A stretch of DNA of 64,000 nucleotides from Rhodococcus sp. (in: high G+C Gram-positive bacteria) (GTDB lineage: Bacteria; Actinomycetota; Actinomycetes; Mycobacteriales; Mycobacteriaceae), in assembly GCF_023264675.1 (NCBI RefSeq), contig NZ_JAHFVG010000003.1, forward strand, positions 1-64,000, read 5' to 3'. Under the pieces are notes generated by a model. That model was not told the origin of the DNA and searched no databases. It saw nothing but the letters and a program-made list of their open reading frames with translations. This document shows, piece after piece, positions 63,609-64,000 of the stretch; positions within the stretch are counted from its first letter, which is position 1; each line of letters opens with the position of its first letter. Both the position numbers and the translations under genes were made by a program.

Positions 63609-64000
63609 ATGGACATCGTTCTACCGGAATCGGAGTGGACGACGCGGCGGGCTGCGCATGCGGACCGAATCGAGTCTCTCGTGGGCGACTATCTGCGCGA
63701 AAGAGCGCAGGGAAGTTACCATCCCGTCCTTGATTTTCTCTTCACCTACTACAGTTTCAAACCCGGTCATCTCTCGCGATGGAGTCCTGGATTCGGTGTC
63801 GTTCTGGCCGGTCCGCGGTCCGCGGACTACGCCCATTTTGCGTCCTACGAGCCGTCGGCAAGCGGATATCGCGTGCGGTCGACGCTGGTTTCGCAGCGGC
63901 GGTCTGCCATCGAGTTCACTGTGGGATTGCTGAGCGCCACGGCCGATCGGCAGCCGAATCTCGGATGCTTCGGACTACACGAATGGGCGATGGTCTACCG
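63609..64000 (+). CDS. N-terminal part of an actinobacterial protein often labelled 3-methyladenine DNA glycosylase (3' truncated by the window)
   Basis: The frame from ATG 63609 is open to the window edge (130 codons). It begins MDIVLPESEWTTRRAAH and contains HPVLDFLFTYYSFKPGHLSRWSPGFGVVLAG and, at the edge, GCFGLHEWAMVY. I associate these motifs with a family of actinobacterial proteins commonly annotated as 3-methyladenine DNA glycosylase; no glycosylase helix-hairpin-helix is visible in the part seen, so that name should be treated with caution. It begins 5 bp after the second CNNM gene. Confidence 0.6.
   Translation, partial: MDIVLPESEWTTRRAAHADRIESLVGDYLRERAQGSYHPVLDFLFTYYSFKPGHLSRWSPGFGVVLAGPRSADYAHFASYEPSASGYRVRSTLVSQRRSAIEFTVGLLSATADRQPNLGCFGLHEWAMVY

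Overview
The window reads as a chromosomal segment of a high-GC, mycolic-acid-type actinobacterium, most likely Rhodococcus or a close relative. Supporting this are high G+C throughout, frequent GTG starts, dense 4-bp stop/start overlaps, IdeR/DtxR-type iron boxes, a HelR-type RNA polymerase motor preceded by a rifamycin-element-like palindrome, a GuaB1 IMPDH-like protein and a type II NADH dehydrogenase. I saw no rRNA, tRNA, CRISPR array, complete insertion sequence or prophage.

Layout. 1-4.9 kb: end of a membrane phosphodiesterase-like gene, TerB-like and small membrane proteins, an amidase, and an alpha/beta hydrolase divergent from its TetR repressor. 4.9-5.6 kb: a gene-poor stretch with a 45-nt near-perfect palindrome. 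5.6-16.5 kb: an accessory, redox-rich region. It holds a saccharopine-dehydrogenase-like oxidoreductase with a TetR gene and three operator-like palindromes, a CGNR regulator divergent from an SDR, a second SDR, a zinc alcohol dehydrogenase, a DHA2 exporter, a lipoprotein esterase, a SnoaL-like protein, a decayed CGNR tail, and a TetR-SDR pair. 16.5-25.7 kb: KefB-type antiporter, RibD-like reductase, RBBP9-type hydrolase divergent from an AsnC regulator, HelR, VOC, HugZ-like, nitroreductase and YjbR-like genes.

25.8-28.8 kb: a sugar ABC importer operon (binding lipoprotein, permease, ATPase) with a good promoter/operator. 28.9-32.8 kb: four membrane or envelope genes, each overlapping the next by exactly 4 bp. 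The large member carries a repeated Asp/His motif and another member is a cupredoxin-like lipoprotein. I know of no described function for this set and consider it the best candidate here for an undescribed system. 33.1-34.5 kb: NDH-2. 34.6-39.3 kb: urease operon (fused gamma-beta, alpha, F, G, D) ending in an ArsR-type metal-sensor-like gene. 39.5-42.8 kb: DctA-type symporter, CitE-like aldolase and a thioesterase.

42.8-47.4 kb: an iron-uptake island with three IdeR-like boxes: an FhuF-like protein, a divergent FecCD/FecCD/FecE importer whose first permease is fused to an RDD domain, and a candidate iron-regulated small RNA. 47.4-51.3 kb: an MprF-like aminoacyl transferase paired with a membrane esterase. 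51.5-52.9 kb: BlaI/BlaR-like pair. 53.2-58.4 kb: two DEAD-box helicases (one with a 7-copy GGYQGD repeat tail) flanking 6-phosphogluconate dehydrogenase and a DUF4262 protein. 58.4-63.6 kb: EamA-like transporter, GuaB1, and two CNNM/CBS membrane proteins. The window ends inside a gene of a family often labelled 3-methyladenine DNA glycosylase.
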